From: Sulfitobacter litoralis
GTDB lineage: Bacteria; Pseudomonadota; Alphaproteobacteria; Rhodobacterales; Rhodobacteraceae
Direction: 5' to 3'
NCBI RefSeq assembly: GCF_900103185.1
Contig: NZ_FNJD01000010.1
Span: 1-64,000, forward strand
DNA length: 64,000 nucleotides
Under the pieces are notes generated by a model. It was not told the DNA's origin. It did not search any database and was given only the letters and a program-made list of their open reading frames with translations. Each line of letters begins with the position of its first letter. Within the stretch, counting starts at the first letter, position 1. The translations under genes and the position numbers were made by a program. Below, in pieces: positions 8,752 to 17,269 of the stretch.

Positions 8752-10512
8752 TCAGTTGTTGGTCATCCCGTCGGTCATGTCGTCGCTATAGCCAGGCGTC
8801 ACTCTTGCATCGACAACAACGGTTTTCCCTTCTTGCGCGGCACGGATCGCCTCTGCGAGTGTTGTGTTTAGCTCCCCGATCGTCTTCACCGGCCCGAAGG
8901 CCTTGGCTCCCTGCGCTGCTGCAATCGCGGCGATATCGATGTCCGGCTCGCCGATTGCCTGCCCGACATGTTTGTTTTCTACGGGCCGGCTCCGATCAAT
9001 TGCGACGCGCTCCTGATGCACCTCATCATTGAAATAAGACCGGTTGTTCGCGACGACTATGAGCAACGGAACTTTGTGATGTGCTGCCGTCCAGATTGCG
9101 GTTGCCCCCATCATGAAATCGCCATCCCCCAAGACAGCGACCGGCAGGCGATCGGAATCTTTAAACGCGAGGGCGGATCCAACAGCCATTCCAGGCCCTG
9201 AACCGATGCCTGCGCCGCCATCATATCCGAGATAATCCAGAGGGCCGCGGAAATCACATTTCGAGCCGTTCCAGCTCAGTGTGAGGCGTAAAAAGCTCGC
9301 GGTTTCCTCGCTCAACGCGTCGGCCAAAACATCAGAAAGAGAGTCGATGGATATCTGAGCATCCGGATGATGATCGGGACGCGCCGGTGCCTCGATTGCC
9401 ATTTTCCCAACAGCCATATCTGAAAGCCCCGCTGCCAGACAGATTGCACGGATCGCTTCGTCGGGGTCCGCCAACATGGTAAGGTCCGAAGGTGAGAGCG
9501 ACTGGTGGTCCAGCGACCAGCCATTGGTCAGCAGGGAATCGAGCGAGATATTTACAACTTTAGTGCGCTCAAGGTCGACATCGGCCTGTTGCAATGTTCC
9601 ACCAAGATCAACCCAATCGAAGCTGACAACCAGATCGGCTTGACCGATACGCTGCGCAGCATCCTGCGACACAAAGTAGCCCGGTGCACCAAAATGCAGT
9701 GGATGGCATGTTGGAAATGCTGCGGCGGTCTTGATATCAGTGACAACACGGGCCCCGAAATGCTCCGCGAGCGCGACGCGCCGGTTCCAATCTGCCTGAT
9801 CGCGCGACACCCGCCCCATCAAGAAGACCGGTTTTTCTGATGTTTCCAGCAAATCTAAAACCGAACGTGCATCGGATTCCGAGAATTGCGCCATTCGGGG
9901 TGCGGCATGGCGCTCTGGTGACGGAAACGCCGGCATTTCGTCGATTGGCTCTTCTTGTACGGATACGTCAAAACAGACATAGGTTGGCGCCTTGGGTGCC
10001 GTCTGTGTGATAATCGAAGACCGCAACATCGAAGATAATGACGCCTCCAGCGAAGCGGGCTGGTCATCCCATTTCACATAAGGGCGGATGATCGCAGCCT
10101 GATCGCGCGACGTATGTATCCAGTCAATCCAAGGCCTGCGCTTGGCGGCATCCACCGGACCTGTAGCGCCGAAAATCAGCATCGGCACGCGGTCGCACCA
10201 TGCATTATATACGGCCATGGAAGCGTGCATTACACCGACGTTCGCATGTAGGATTACGGCCAATGGTGTGCCTGTAACTTTGGCCCAACCATGCGCGATG
10301 GCAACCGCGTGTTCTTCGTGCAGGCATAACAGCATCTGCGGATCGCGATTGCCCAGGTAGTTGACGAGGCTGTCATGTAGTCCTCGAAAGCTCGAGCCAG
10401 GATTGAGCGCCACATAGGGCGTGTCGAGCTTGCGCAGCATCTCAGCAATGGCATCGCTGCCGAAAAGCTCTGTGATTTCGCTGGGAATTGGGCGGTCTAG
10501 ATCATCGTTCAT
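8752..10512 (-). CDS. Thiamine-diphosphate-dependent enzyme (benzoylformate decarboxylase/acetolactate synthase family)
   Basis: A 586-residue ThDP enzyme with the usual three-domain layout. The N-terminal pyrimidine domain contains the Glu region LCLHEEHAVAIAHGWAKVTG, and the C-terminal domain has the GDGD...NN cofactor motif (AVLGDGDFMMGATAIW, then VANNRSYFN). The start at 10512 is chosen because GGAG precedes it. It follows the aldehyde dehydrogenase by 21 bases in the same unit. Such a pair could decarboxylate a 2-oxo acid and oxidise the resulting aldehyde, as in mandelate/benzoylformate routes. Neither step is needed for phthalate, so the substrate is open. Confidence 0.8.
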   Translation of the reverse strand: MNDDLDRPIPSEITELFGSDAIAEMLRKLDTPYVALNPGSSFRGLHDSLVNYLGNRDPQMLLCLHEEHAVAIAHGWAKVTGTPLAVILHANVGVMHASMAVYNAWCDRVPMLIFGATGPVDAAKRRPWIDWIHTSRDQAAIIRPYVKWDDQPASLEASLSSMLRSSIITQTAPKAPTYVCFDVSVQEEPIDEMPAFPSPERHAAPRMAQFSESDARSVLDLLETSEKPVFLMGRVSRDQADWNRRVALAEHFGARVVTDIKTAAAFPTCHPLHFGAPGYFVSQDAAQRIGQADLVVSFDWVDLGGTLQQADVDLERTKVVNISLDSLLTNGWSLDHQSLSPSDLTMLADPDEAIRAICLAAGLSDMAVGKMAIEAPARPDHHPDAQISIDSLSDVLADALSEETASFLRLTLSWNGSKCDFRGPLDYLGYDGGAGIGSGPGMAVGSALAFKDSDRLPVAVLGDGDFMMGATAIWTAAHHKVPLLIVVANNRSYFNDEVHQERVAIDRSRPVENKHVGQAIGEPDIDIAAIAAAQGAKAFGPVKTIGELNTTLAEAIRAAQEGKTVVVDARVTPGYSDDMTDGMTNN

Positions 10513-10533
10513 TGCTGTCTCCAACTATCCTGC

Positions 10534-12006
10534 CTATTGGCCGGACAGGTTGATGTGAATGTTCTTTTCGTGGGTAAAGGAAAGCAGTTCGCCAATACCT
10601 TCTTCCCGGCCAATGCCGGATTGTTTTACGCCGCCAAACGGCGCACCGAGGAAGTGTTTGCCAACCTCGTTGATCCAGACGAACCCGGCCTCAACGCGAT
10701 TTGCCGCGCGATGCGCTTTCGCCAGATCGCGGCTCCAGATCGCACAGGTCAGGCCGACATCAAGGCCGTTGACCTCTTCAAGCATCTCGGTCTCGTCACT
10801 CCACCGGCGAACGGCGAGCACAGGGCCAAAAATTTCTTCCCGCGCGATCCGCATTTGTGGCGTTACGTCGGCAAAAATCGTGGGCGCTATGAAACACCCG
10901 TCTGCCAGCGCGCCATCGGTCACTGCATGCCCTCCGGTCACGGCGTGCGCCCCTTCGGATTTGGCACTTTCAATAAATTCCATCACACGATTAAAATGCG
11001 TTTGGGATACCAGTGCCCCCATCGTCGTCGCGGGATCTGTTGGAATGCCGGGTTGGTAACGCGCTATTTTCGCGGGCAATTGCGAAACGACAGCATCATG
11101 TAGTTCATCATGCAGGAACGCGCGGCTGGTCGATCCACAGGATTGCCCGCACCAGCCGAAATTCATACCAGCGACAATCGCATCGGCAATCTTGCTTGGG
11201 TCACTGTCGGGATAGGCGATCAACGCGTTTTTTCCGCCAAGTTCCAACAGGACCGGTTTAAGTGTGTCTGATGCACTACGCATTACAGCCTGCCCTGCGG
11301 CCACTGACCCGATCAAGGTGACTTTTGCCACGCCCGGATGTTCGGCCAGCGCTGCACCCGCCTCCGTGCCACCGGGCAGTACGCTGAATACCCCCTCCGG
11401 AAACAAACCATCGACCAGCTCTGCCAGTCTCAACGCCGAAAGCGGTGCCTGCACAGGAGGCTTAATAATCACCGCGTTACCTGCGGCCAGCGGCGCTGCC
11501 ATCTTTCCCCCGCAGAACATGAACGGGTGGTTAAAAGCGAGGATCCGCGCGACGACGCCCAACGGTTCACGGGTTGTCATATTCACACGATCGGGACCCA
11601 TCGGGATCGTGTCACCTTTCATTTCAGTCACCAGACCCGCAAAGAAATCCATTTGCGCCGCAGCAATCGCGGCATCCCCCCGCATCTCGGTATAGGGGTT
11701 TCCGCAGTTGGCCGCATCGATCATGGCAAGTTCGTCACCGTGAAGTCGTAGTAGCGTGGCAACTTCTTTAAGGATACGGGCGCGTTCAAGCGGGACAACG
11801 TCGCGCCATTCCAAAAAGCCCTTCTGGGCCCTTTTAACAACGGCATCCGCATCCTGTGCACTGGCCTCTGCAACCGATGCCAGAACTTTCCCTGTTGCCG
11901 GATTCAAGGTGTCGACATAGCTGCCCGCGATAGGGGCCTGCCATGTGCCACCAGCATAAATATCAGTGCGACGTGGCAACACCTTGTCCAATTCCGGTTG
12001 TGTCAT
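10534..12006 (-). CDS. NAD(P)-dependent aldehyde dehydrogenase
   Basis: A 490-residue aldehyde dehydrogenase. The general base region is ELGGKNALIAYPDSD and the catalytic Cys is in WCGQSCGSTSR; the substrate-binding N-terminus shows FNHPFMFCGGKMAAPLAAGN. The start at 12006 has GGGAGGGTG upstream, which is better than an earlier in-frame codon at 12015. It is co-directional with the phthalate genes. Family members oxidise aromatic or aliphatic aldehydes to acids; it may act with the ThDP enzyme downstream. The precise substrate cannot be deduced. Confidence 0.88.
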   Translation of the reverse strand: MTQPELDKVLPRRTDIYAGGTWQAPIAGSYVDTLNPATGKVLASVAEASAQDADAVVKRAQKGFLEWRDVVPLERARILKEVATLLRLHGDELAMIDAANCGNPYTEMRGDAAIAAAQMDFFAGLVTEMKGDTIPMGPDRVNMTTREPLGVVARILAFNHPFMFCGGKMAAPLAAGNAVIIKPPVQAPLSALRLAELVDGLFPEGVFSVLPGGTEAGAALAEHPGVAKVTLIGSVAAGQAVMRSASDTLKPVLLELGGKNALIAYPDSDPSKIADAIVAGMNFGWCGQSCGSTSRAFLHDELHDAVVSQLPAKIARYQPGIPTDPATTMGALVSQTHFNRVMEFIESAKSEGAHAVTGGHAVTDGALADGCFIAPTIFADVTPQMRIAREEIFGPVLAVRRWSDETEMLEEVNGLDVGLTCAIWSRDLAKAHRAANRVEAGFVWINEVGKHFLGAPFGGVKQSGIGREEGIGELLSFTHEKNIHINLSGQ

Positions 12007-12077
12007 TGCACACACCCTCCCAGTTTTAAGCGATTTTCAAATGGTCTGCTCTACAGGGACAAACCATGCGGATGGTT

Positions 12078-12515
12078 TCAGGCCGCGATGAGCTCGAGGA
12101 AGCGCTTCCCCGTCATGACCTCGCGCAATGGCAGGGCGTCTTGTGCTTCTGTCAATTCGACATCATAGCTCAAACCTCGCCCATCCCACAGCCACCAATA
12201 GATAATTTCGCCCTTCTTATCCCGTATCGGCATGCGAAAGGTCGGAAAATCTCGGTGAGCAGCCGGAACTTCGAAATTCCCGACGATCTCGAAAGAAGCG
12301 CCCGCGCGCTTCAAGGCCGTACCGAGCGGGATCATCGCTATGAACTGCGTCTCTCCCGCTACCAGCGCGCCAATGTCAGATGGTCTTTCGTCAAGAAGGC
12401 CATCCAAGACGCGTACAACAGGGGGATAACTCGAATGGTAGTGCGTGATCTGGGCATAGGCCTTCCTCTGGCCGACCTCGATCTCGACCACTTCTCCTGG
12501 GGTCAAATCGGTCAT
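12078..12515 (-). CDS. Conserved hypothetical protein (Imm26-like barrel possible)
   Basis: A 145-residue soluble protein opening MTDLTPGEVVEIEVGQRKAYAQI, rich in beta-strand-like sequence, with a Trp cluster (IIYWWLWDGRGLSYDVEL) near residue 110. The opening resembles the small-barrel start of Imm26-type proteins, but I cannot confirm that family. It follows the decarboxylase by nine bases and precedes the aldehyde dehydrogenase, so it belongs to the operon. No catalytic motif is evident. Confidence 0.7.
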   Translation of the reverse strand: MTDLTPGEVVEIEVGQRKAYAQITHYHSSYPPVVRVLDGLLDERPSDIGALVAGETQFIAMIPLGTALKRAGASFEIVGNFEVPAAHRDFPTFRMPIRDKKGEIIYWWLWDGRGLSYDVELTEAQDALPLREVMTGKRFLELIAA

Positions 12516-12524
12516 ATCACTTCC

Positions 12525-13517
12525 TTACAGACTATATGCTTCGTAGGTTGACGGGTGGAACAGATCCTCGACCGAAACACGCTGGGGCGATAAGCCCTGA
12601 TCGTGGTGGTACTGCAGAAACTTATCCAGCACATGGGTGTTAGGGGCCACGCCGTAAGACCAAGGATCGGGACCCATAAGCGCGCGCGCGCGGTTCAACG
12701 TGTCCTCCACAAAGGGCATTGTCACTTTGGTAGCCGAAGTATCATTCAACGCCTCCTGCGCAGCGGCCTTTGACTGTGTGAAGCCTTTTACCAATGCGCC
12801 CGGCAACCAAGGATGTTCTTCAGCCAAACTACGCCGCACTCCTAGAACGTGCATAATAGGAAAGATCTGAGTTTCACGGAAATAGCCCTCTGCCGCTCCG
12901 ATACTGTCAGAGAAGAGCCGCCCCACATGCGGATGACCCTCTGAAAAACAGCGCGGCCAGCGCGGTCCGATGAAACCGTCGATTTCCCCGTCTGCTAACA
13001 TCTGGTTAAGTGTCGAGCCTTCGGGGGCAAGCGTTACGCGAACGTCATCGGGCAAATCGACTTTGATCTTTTCGGGGCGACCCGGAGTGTCCATCCCACC
13101 ACGAACCCACTCTATATCGGAAGGCTTCACCCCGAAGTGTTCTTCGAGAATGCCGCGCACCCAGACATTTGCGGAAAGCTGGTATTCCGCGATTCCGATC
13201 TTGCGCCCTTTCAAGTCCTCGGGACGGTCAATTCCTCGGTCGGTCCGGATGTAGACGGACGTATGGCGGAATGCACGGCTCAGAAACACAGGGACCGCGA
13301 CATAGTGCGGATCACCGCGCGCTACCGATATTGAATAGGATGACAGTGACAACTCGGAGATGTCGAACGCCTGATGCCGGAAAGCACGGAAGAACATTTC
13401 TTCGGGCGAAAGAAGCATCGGCACCGGATCGACGCCATCAATCTTGACTGTGCCGTCCACAATGGCGCGTGTTCTGTCATAGTTGCCCATTGCGAGGGAA
13501 AGGGAAAGGTTGGTCAA
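12525..13517 (-). CDS. pht5: 4,5-dihydroxyphthalate decarboxylase
   Basis: A 330-residue protein that closely resembles 4,5-dihydroxyphthalate decarboxylases (Pht5/OphC), which form protocatechuate and have a periplasmic-binding-protein-like fold. Typical stretches are LSLAMGNYDRTRA at the N-terminus, FISELSLSSYSI-like sequence near residue 55, and GIAEYQLSANVWVRGIL near 110. The C-terminus PSTYEAYSL is also characteristic. The start is a TTG overlapping the stop of the dehydrogenase gene (TTTGA), with GGAGG just upstream, so the two are translationally coupled. This gene is the strongest marker that the cluster handles ortho-phthalate. Confidence 0.9.
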   Translation of the reverse strand: MTNLSLSLAMGNYDRTRAIVDGTVKIDGVDPVPMLLSPEEMFFRAFRHQAFDISELSLSSYSISVARGDPHYVAVPVFLSRAFRHTSVYIRTDRGIDRPEDLKGRKIGIAEYQLSANVWVRGILEEHFGVKPSDIEWVRGGMDTPGRPEKIKVDLPDDVRVTLAPEGSTLNQMLADGEIDGFIGPRWPRCFSEGHPHVGRLFSDSIGAAEGYFRETQIFPIMHVLGVRRSLAEEHPWLPGALVKGFTQSKAAAQEALNDTSATKVTMPFVEDTLNRARALMGPDPWSYGVAPNTHVLDKFLQYHHDQGLSPQRVSVEDLFHPSTYEAYSL

Positions 13518-14710
13518 AGTGTTTCCTCCTGAAATTCAACGCCACATTGCCTTGTGAGCGGTATTTTTTCGCCTGTTTCGGCCGAGTCTAGGATCGCATG
13601 ACAAACTTCCAGACTCGCCCTGCCCCACGCTGCGGTTTGTGGCGGCGCAATATTTTTCCTGACAGCGGCCTCAAGGGCATCGATCACGGTTTTACGTGGC
13701 GCGGCGTTAAGCGGTACTTCGATGTGCTGCCGCTCTGTGTCGCCAAAAATGTCGATACCGCCCGGGCGCAATCTCAGATCGGCACGGTCACTTAGAATAA
13801 GGATCGGCCCAAAATGTTCGTTATTCTGAGCTATTGGCGGCACGGTACCCGCTCCATATGTGCGGGTGGCCTTCAGCTTTGTCTCTGCCGCTGAGTCGAG
13901 TGTCTGCAGCGCACGGCGCGCTTCGCCATAATTCGCGGGATCTTTCATGCCTCCAAGTTCGGCCACATTGTCCATCCAGATATCGCTGTCAAAGTGCGCG
14001 TAACCCGAATAGGTCACTGACGCAAAGCTGCCGGCTTCGAAATCCAGCAAGGCAGAATACGCGCCCTCTGTCGGTCGCTCCGGATCCCATACACCGGTCA
14101 TTGCCGTCACACTCTTCGCGCGGCCACCGCAAAGCAGCCGAACGATATCAATCTGATGAACGCCTTGGCTGAACAGAACCCCGCCGCCTTCTTCGGTCCG
14201 CAGCTCTTCGGGGCGGCGCGGTCGATAGAGAAAGTCGGTATAATTGAACGCCTGCACCATCCGAACTGCACCGAATTCACCGCTCTCGATTATCTGCCGC
14301 GCATGGAGAACTGACGGATCAAAGCTGTGACTGGGCCCGACGATAAGATGAACACCCGCGGATCTCGCGGCCTCCACCATCATGTCCGCATCTTCCATCG
14401 TAACAGAGAGCGGCTTGTCGACCAGAATATGCTTGCCTGCCGCAGCAAAGATAGCAACGTGCTCGGCGTGCATCTGATGCGGGGTCGCAATATACACGGC
14501 TTCAACCTCAGGGTCTTCGGCCATCTCTTCCACACAGCTATAGCCGCGTCCACCGAACTCTGCCTCAAATGCGGCACGGCTCTCGGCACGTGGAGCGGCG
14601 GCCGCGACCAACTTGACACGGGGATCGTTTTGGAAGGTTCGAAGCATCAGCACGAAGGCCCGCCCAAGCCCGGCAACACCGAGGCGAATAGGTTCAGAGG
14701 TCAAGAACAA
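13514..14710 (-). CDS. pht4: Gfo/Idh/MocA-family dehydrogenase, probable phthalate 4,5-cis-dihydrodiol dehydrogenase
   Basis: A 398-residue oxidoreductase with an N-terminal Rossmann fold (GVAGLGRAFVLML) and the family lysine motif DKPLSV near residue 100. Known Pht4/OphB enzymes of phthalate clusters belong to this family and oxidise the cis-dihydrodiol to 4,5-dihydroxyphthalate. It starts with TTG inside the end of the reductase gene (17-base overlap) and runs into the decarboxylase gene with a 4-base overlap, which places it in the core operon. Function is assigned mainly from context, because family members act on many sugars and diols. Confidence 0.85.
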   Translation of the reverse strand: MFLTSEPIRLGVAGLGRAFVLMLRTFQNDPRVKLVAAAAPRAESRAAFEAEFGGRGYSCVEEMAEDPEVEAVYIATPHQMHAEHVAIFAAAGKHILVDKPLSVTMEDADMMVEAARSAGVHLIVGPSHSFDPSVLHARQIIESGEFGAVRMVQAFNYTDFLYRPRRPEELRTEEGGGVLFSQGVHQIDIVRLLCGGRAKSVTAMTGVWDPERPTEGAYSALLDFEAGSFASVTYSGYAHFDSDIWMDNVAELGGMKDPANYGEARRALQTLDSAAETKLKATRTYGAGTVPPIAQNNEHFGPILILSDRADLRLRPGGIDIFGDTERQHIEVPLNAAPRKTVIDALEAAVRKNIAPPQTAAWGRASLEVCHAILDSAETGEKIPLTRQCGVEFQEETL

Positions 14711-15632
14711 GATCCCCTTCTTCGGCTCGTGAAACGCAGATCATCACATAACTGTCTTTTTCTTCCTCCATCAGCACCATGTCCCGGTGATCGACCTTCC
14801 CAGAGACGAGCCGGGTCTTGCAAGTACCGCAGGTGCCGCTTTCGCAAGAACTCACGGTCGGCACACCACTTTCCCTCAGGGCTTCCAGTATGGATCGATC
14901 TGCAGGGACCTCGATCGTTATGCCGGATTTCTCGAGCTTGACCTCGAATGGTTTGTCATCAGCGCGCACAACTTCGACAGGCTTGAAATCCTCAAAGATC
15001 ACGCGACCTTCGGGCCAGTGTCCGGAAATGGCTTCGATCTCGTCAATCAGTGGTTGCGGTCCGCAGCAATAGACTTTCATGTCCTTGGGTTCTTCAAAGT
15101 GATCCCAGAAATCAAAAACCGCTTCGGGATCGCCGCCATCGTGGTGCAGTGTCAGCCGGTCGCCGAGCGTGGATTTCATCTCTTCAAGAAACGCTGTGTC
15201 GGCCTCGCCCCTTGTGCAATAAATTACCTCAAAAGGCTTAAACTCGCGCAATAGTTGCTGAGACATAGCGTAAATTGGCGTGACACCAATACCACCCGCG
15301 ATGAGAAGGTAGTTCTTGGCATCGGTCAGCTCAAAGGTATTTTCCGGGACCTCAACTTGTAGCTCGGTCCCCTCTTGCGCATCGTCATGCATAGACATCG
15401 ATCCGCCGCGACCGTGAATTTCGCGCTTCAGAGCAATCTTGTATACTTCGGGGTTCGTCCCGTCATTGACGAGCGAGTATCGCCGCATTGCTCCCGAAGG
15501 CGTTTCGACGGTGATATGCGCTCCAGCAGTGAAGGATTGAAGTTTGCTTCCGTCAGCGGGTGCCAGAGTAAATTCACAAATGTGCTCGGTCAGTTGGCGC
15601 CTTTCGGCAACAGTCATCTTCAGGGCATCCAT
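14694..15632 (-). CDS. pht2: Phthalate dioxygenase-type reductase (FMN/NADH plus plant-type 2Fe-2S)
   Basis: A 312-residue class IA oxygenase reductase. The order is flavin-binding barrel (RRYSLVNDG near residue 60), NADH domain (LLIAGGIGVTPIYAMS, then CCGPQPLI) and C-terminal ferredoxin (CESGTCGTC near 260, last Cys in MICVSRA). It would pass electrons from NADH to the Rieske oxygenase encoded 10 kb away at 3296-4576, so electron donor and acceptor sit in separate units. The start at 15632 follows GGACGGGAAT; a longer frame to 15692 would run into the operator. First gene of the operon. Confidence 0.92.
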   Translation of the reverse strand: MDALKMTVAERRQLTEHICEFTLAPADGSKLQSFTAGAHITVETPSGAMRRYSLVNDGTNPEVYKIALKREIHGRGGSMSMHDDAQEGTELQVEVPENTFELTDAKNYLLIAGGIGVTPIYAMSQQLLREFKPFEVIYCTRGEADTAFLEEMKSTLGDRLTLHHDGGDPEAVFDFWDHFEEPKDMKVYCCGPQPLIDEIEAISGHWPEGRVIFEDFKPVEVVRADDKPFEVKLEKSGITIEVPADRSILEALRESGVPTVSSCESGTCGTCKTRLVSGKVDHRDMVLMEEEKDSYVMICVSRAEEGDLVLDL

Positions 15633-15694
15633 ATTCCCGTCCTCTTTTCTAGGTCGCCAATTTTGATAGGCTTTGATCCATTCACAGAACAAAT

Positions 15695-15719
15695 AATTAG
15701 ATAACTAAGTTGTTGTCAA
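15695..15719 (-). promoter_or_regulatory. Promoter with probable MarR operator upstream of the reductase operon
   Basis: Read on the minus strand, TTGACA (15714-15719) is followed three bases later by ACTTAGTTATCTAATT (15695-15710), an inverted repeat with a TTAG-N4-CTAA core. The arrangement is nearly the same as upstream of the oxygenase gene (4620-4646), with the operator in the spacer and -10 region. This supports joint control of oxygenase and reductase. Confidence 0.7.
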
Positions 15720-16040
15720 GATTAGACATGAACAGAATTGCACGGCGGCACAGGTTGAATAAATTTAAGAACAATTGCAGGTGCTTACGCAATCGAAAGG
15801 CCCCATTCCTTTTGTTCTTGCCGGTACGAATGTTGGATATTGACGCCACCACCCGTGTGGAGTCGTAGGTGAGGTGACGAGATCTCGCCCGTTAGACCAA
15901 GGCGTTAGCGTCTGGCCGCTTGTTCTGGAATGATCGAAGCATGAACCCGTTTCAGCGTCGTTGATACAACAATCAAATTAGCTGACCAGCATGATGACCT
16001 ATAATTATTGTACATTGCTACACGCCGACGTCACAAAGGC
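15720..16040. other. Intergenic stretch without a recognised gene
   Basis: About 320 bases between the reductase promoter and the IclR remnant. No ORF with family features is present on either strand. There is a short interrupted repeat of gcgttagc/gttagacc type near 15895-15925 but no convincing terminator. It adjoins IS debris and may be the scar of earlier insertions. Confidence 0.4.
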
Positions 16041-16274
16041 TTAGCTTTGGGCGCGCACCTCTTCAACCAGATCAAGCAGCCGTGAGCAGACCATCTCTGC
16101 CTTGTCCGTGATACGGGAGGTTGGGCCGTGCACACCGACACCAAGGAGGCGGCGATGCCCTTCCGGAACAGGGATCAGGGCTGAGACCATAGAGGCGTTT
16201 CAGTGGGCCGTACCCATGAGCAGATCCTTTGCATGCAAAACGGAGACTTCACGTTCGCGATGTTCTTTGATTGT
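16041..16274 (-). pseudogene. IclR-family regulator, C-terminal remnant
   Basis: On the minus strand, sequence ending RRLLGVGVHGPTSRI...LVEEVRAQS matches the end of an IclR effector-binding domain. The preceding part (EHREREVSVLHAKD) is in the same frame but is separated from it by an in-frame TGA. The DNA-binding half is missing, the left end of an IS5-family element taking its place. It is a dead gene and not part of the intact IclR gene at 17.3-18.0 kb. It may once have regulated genes in this cluster. Confidence 0.7.
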
Positions 16275-16353
16275 AGCTAGGCGCCAGACCCATTAATCGG
16301 CTTGAGCCTGTCAAGCCTGCGTGATTCAACCTCACCAAATTGAGGGGGGGATT

Positions 16354-16920
16354 ATGAGCAATCTTTATTGGCTGAGCGAAGATCAAATGGCGCGGCTCCG
16401 GCCGTATTTTCCGAAGAGCCATGGCGTGCCACGCGTTGATGATCGTCGCGTCCTCAGTGGTATTATCTTCGTCAATCGCAATGGCTTGCGGTGGTCTGAT
16501 GCGCCGAAAGAGTATGGTCCTCCCAAGACGTTTTACAACCGCTGGAAACGGTGGAGCGATATGGGTGTGTTCGCGAGGATCATGACCGGACTGGCTGCGG
16601 AGGCACCCGAGAATAAAACGATCTCCATTGACGCAACTTATCTCAAAGCGCACCGCACAGCCTCAAGCCTGCGGTTGAAAAAAGGGGGCGTGGACGCCTG
16701 ATCAGGCGAACGCAAGGCGGTATGAACACGAAGCTGCATGCCGTCACCGACACCATTGGGCGGCCAATCCGGTTCTTCATGACCGCAGGCCAGGTTAGTG
16801 ATTACACTGGGGCCAGAGCTTTGGTGGAAAGCCTGCCAGCCGCTGATTGGTTATTGGGAGACCGAGGTTATGACGCAGATTGGTTCCGTGAAGCCCTTGT
16901 AGGCAAAGGAATGAACCGCC
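16354..16920 (+). pseudogene. IS5-family (IS427-type) transposase, 3'-truncated
   Basis: The first ORF (16354-16701) reads MSNLYWLSEDQMARLRPYF with the family stretch GLRWSDAPKEYGPPKTFYNR and the first Asp in ISIDATYLKAHR. The second ORF, in another frame from 16722, reads MNTKLHAVTDTIGRPIRF and contains the second Asp region WLLGDRGYDADWF. IS427-type elements use a programmed frameshift to join such halves. The second half breaks off near 16915 (GKGMNRPLFAGE), before the catalytic Glu, and IS3-like sequence follows. The element is therefore inactive. Confidence 0.85.
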
Positions 16921-16929
16921 CCTTGTTTG

Positions 16930-17075
16930 CCGGAGAACGTTTGGCTGCTTTTTCATTTGGGTTCAAGGTTGCATGGAACATTTCCTCTGCTTCATGCGGC
17001 GTGACATATCCGATGGCGCTGTGCAGGCGCTTGGTGTTGTACCAATCGACCCATTTCAGCGTTTCCCGGCTTTGT
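16930..17075 (-). pseudogene. IS3-family OrfB C-terminal remnant
   Basis: The minus strand reads TLKWVDWYNTKRLHSAIGYV then TPHEAEEMFHATLNPNEKA, the end of an IS3-family DDE transposase (the Trp-Tyr-Asn and RLHSA motif lies just after the catalytic Glu). Everything upstream in the element is missing. It joins the broken IS427-type gene on the left and an IS110-like fragment on the right. Confidence 0.8.
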
Positions 17076-17079
17076 TGAT

Positions 17080-17190
17080 GGCGTGGATGCCCCCACCTAC
17101 CGGCATAGAGCTTGCAAAGCGCGTGTGTCAACTTCACGGGGCTTGCGCAAACGGAGCCGTTATTTTTGAACCTCTTCAATTAGGGGGCGG
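17080..17190 (+). pseudogene. IS110-family transposase N-terminal remnant
   Basis: The plus strand reads TGIELAKRVCQLHGACANG then AVIFEPLQL, matching the first 30 or so residues of IS110 transposases, including the intact one at 472-1497. The first catalytic Asp region has become GIELAK (Glu instead of Asp). The leader just before it (gatggcgtggatgccccc...ccggcat) also resembles the leader of the intact copy. Only the element's first end survives. Confidence 0.7.
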
Positions 17191-17269
17191 AGCAACAGGT
17201 GCATGGCTCAGTGCGGTTTGTGAATTGCTCGTGCAAAAAAAAGGAATTTACGGAGTTGATGAACAATTT

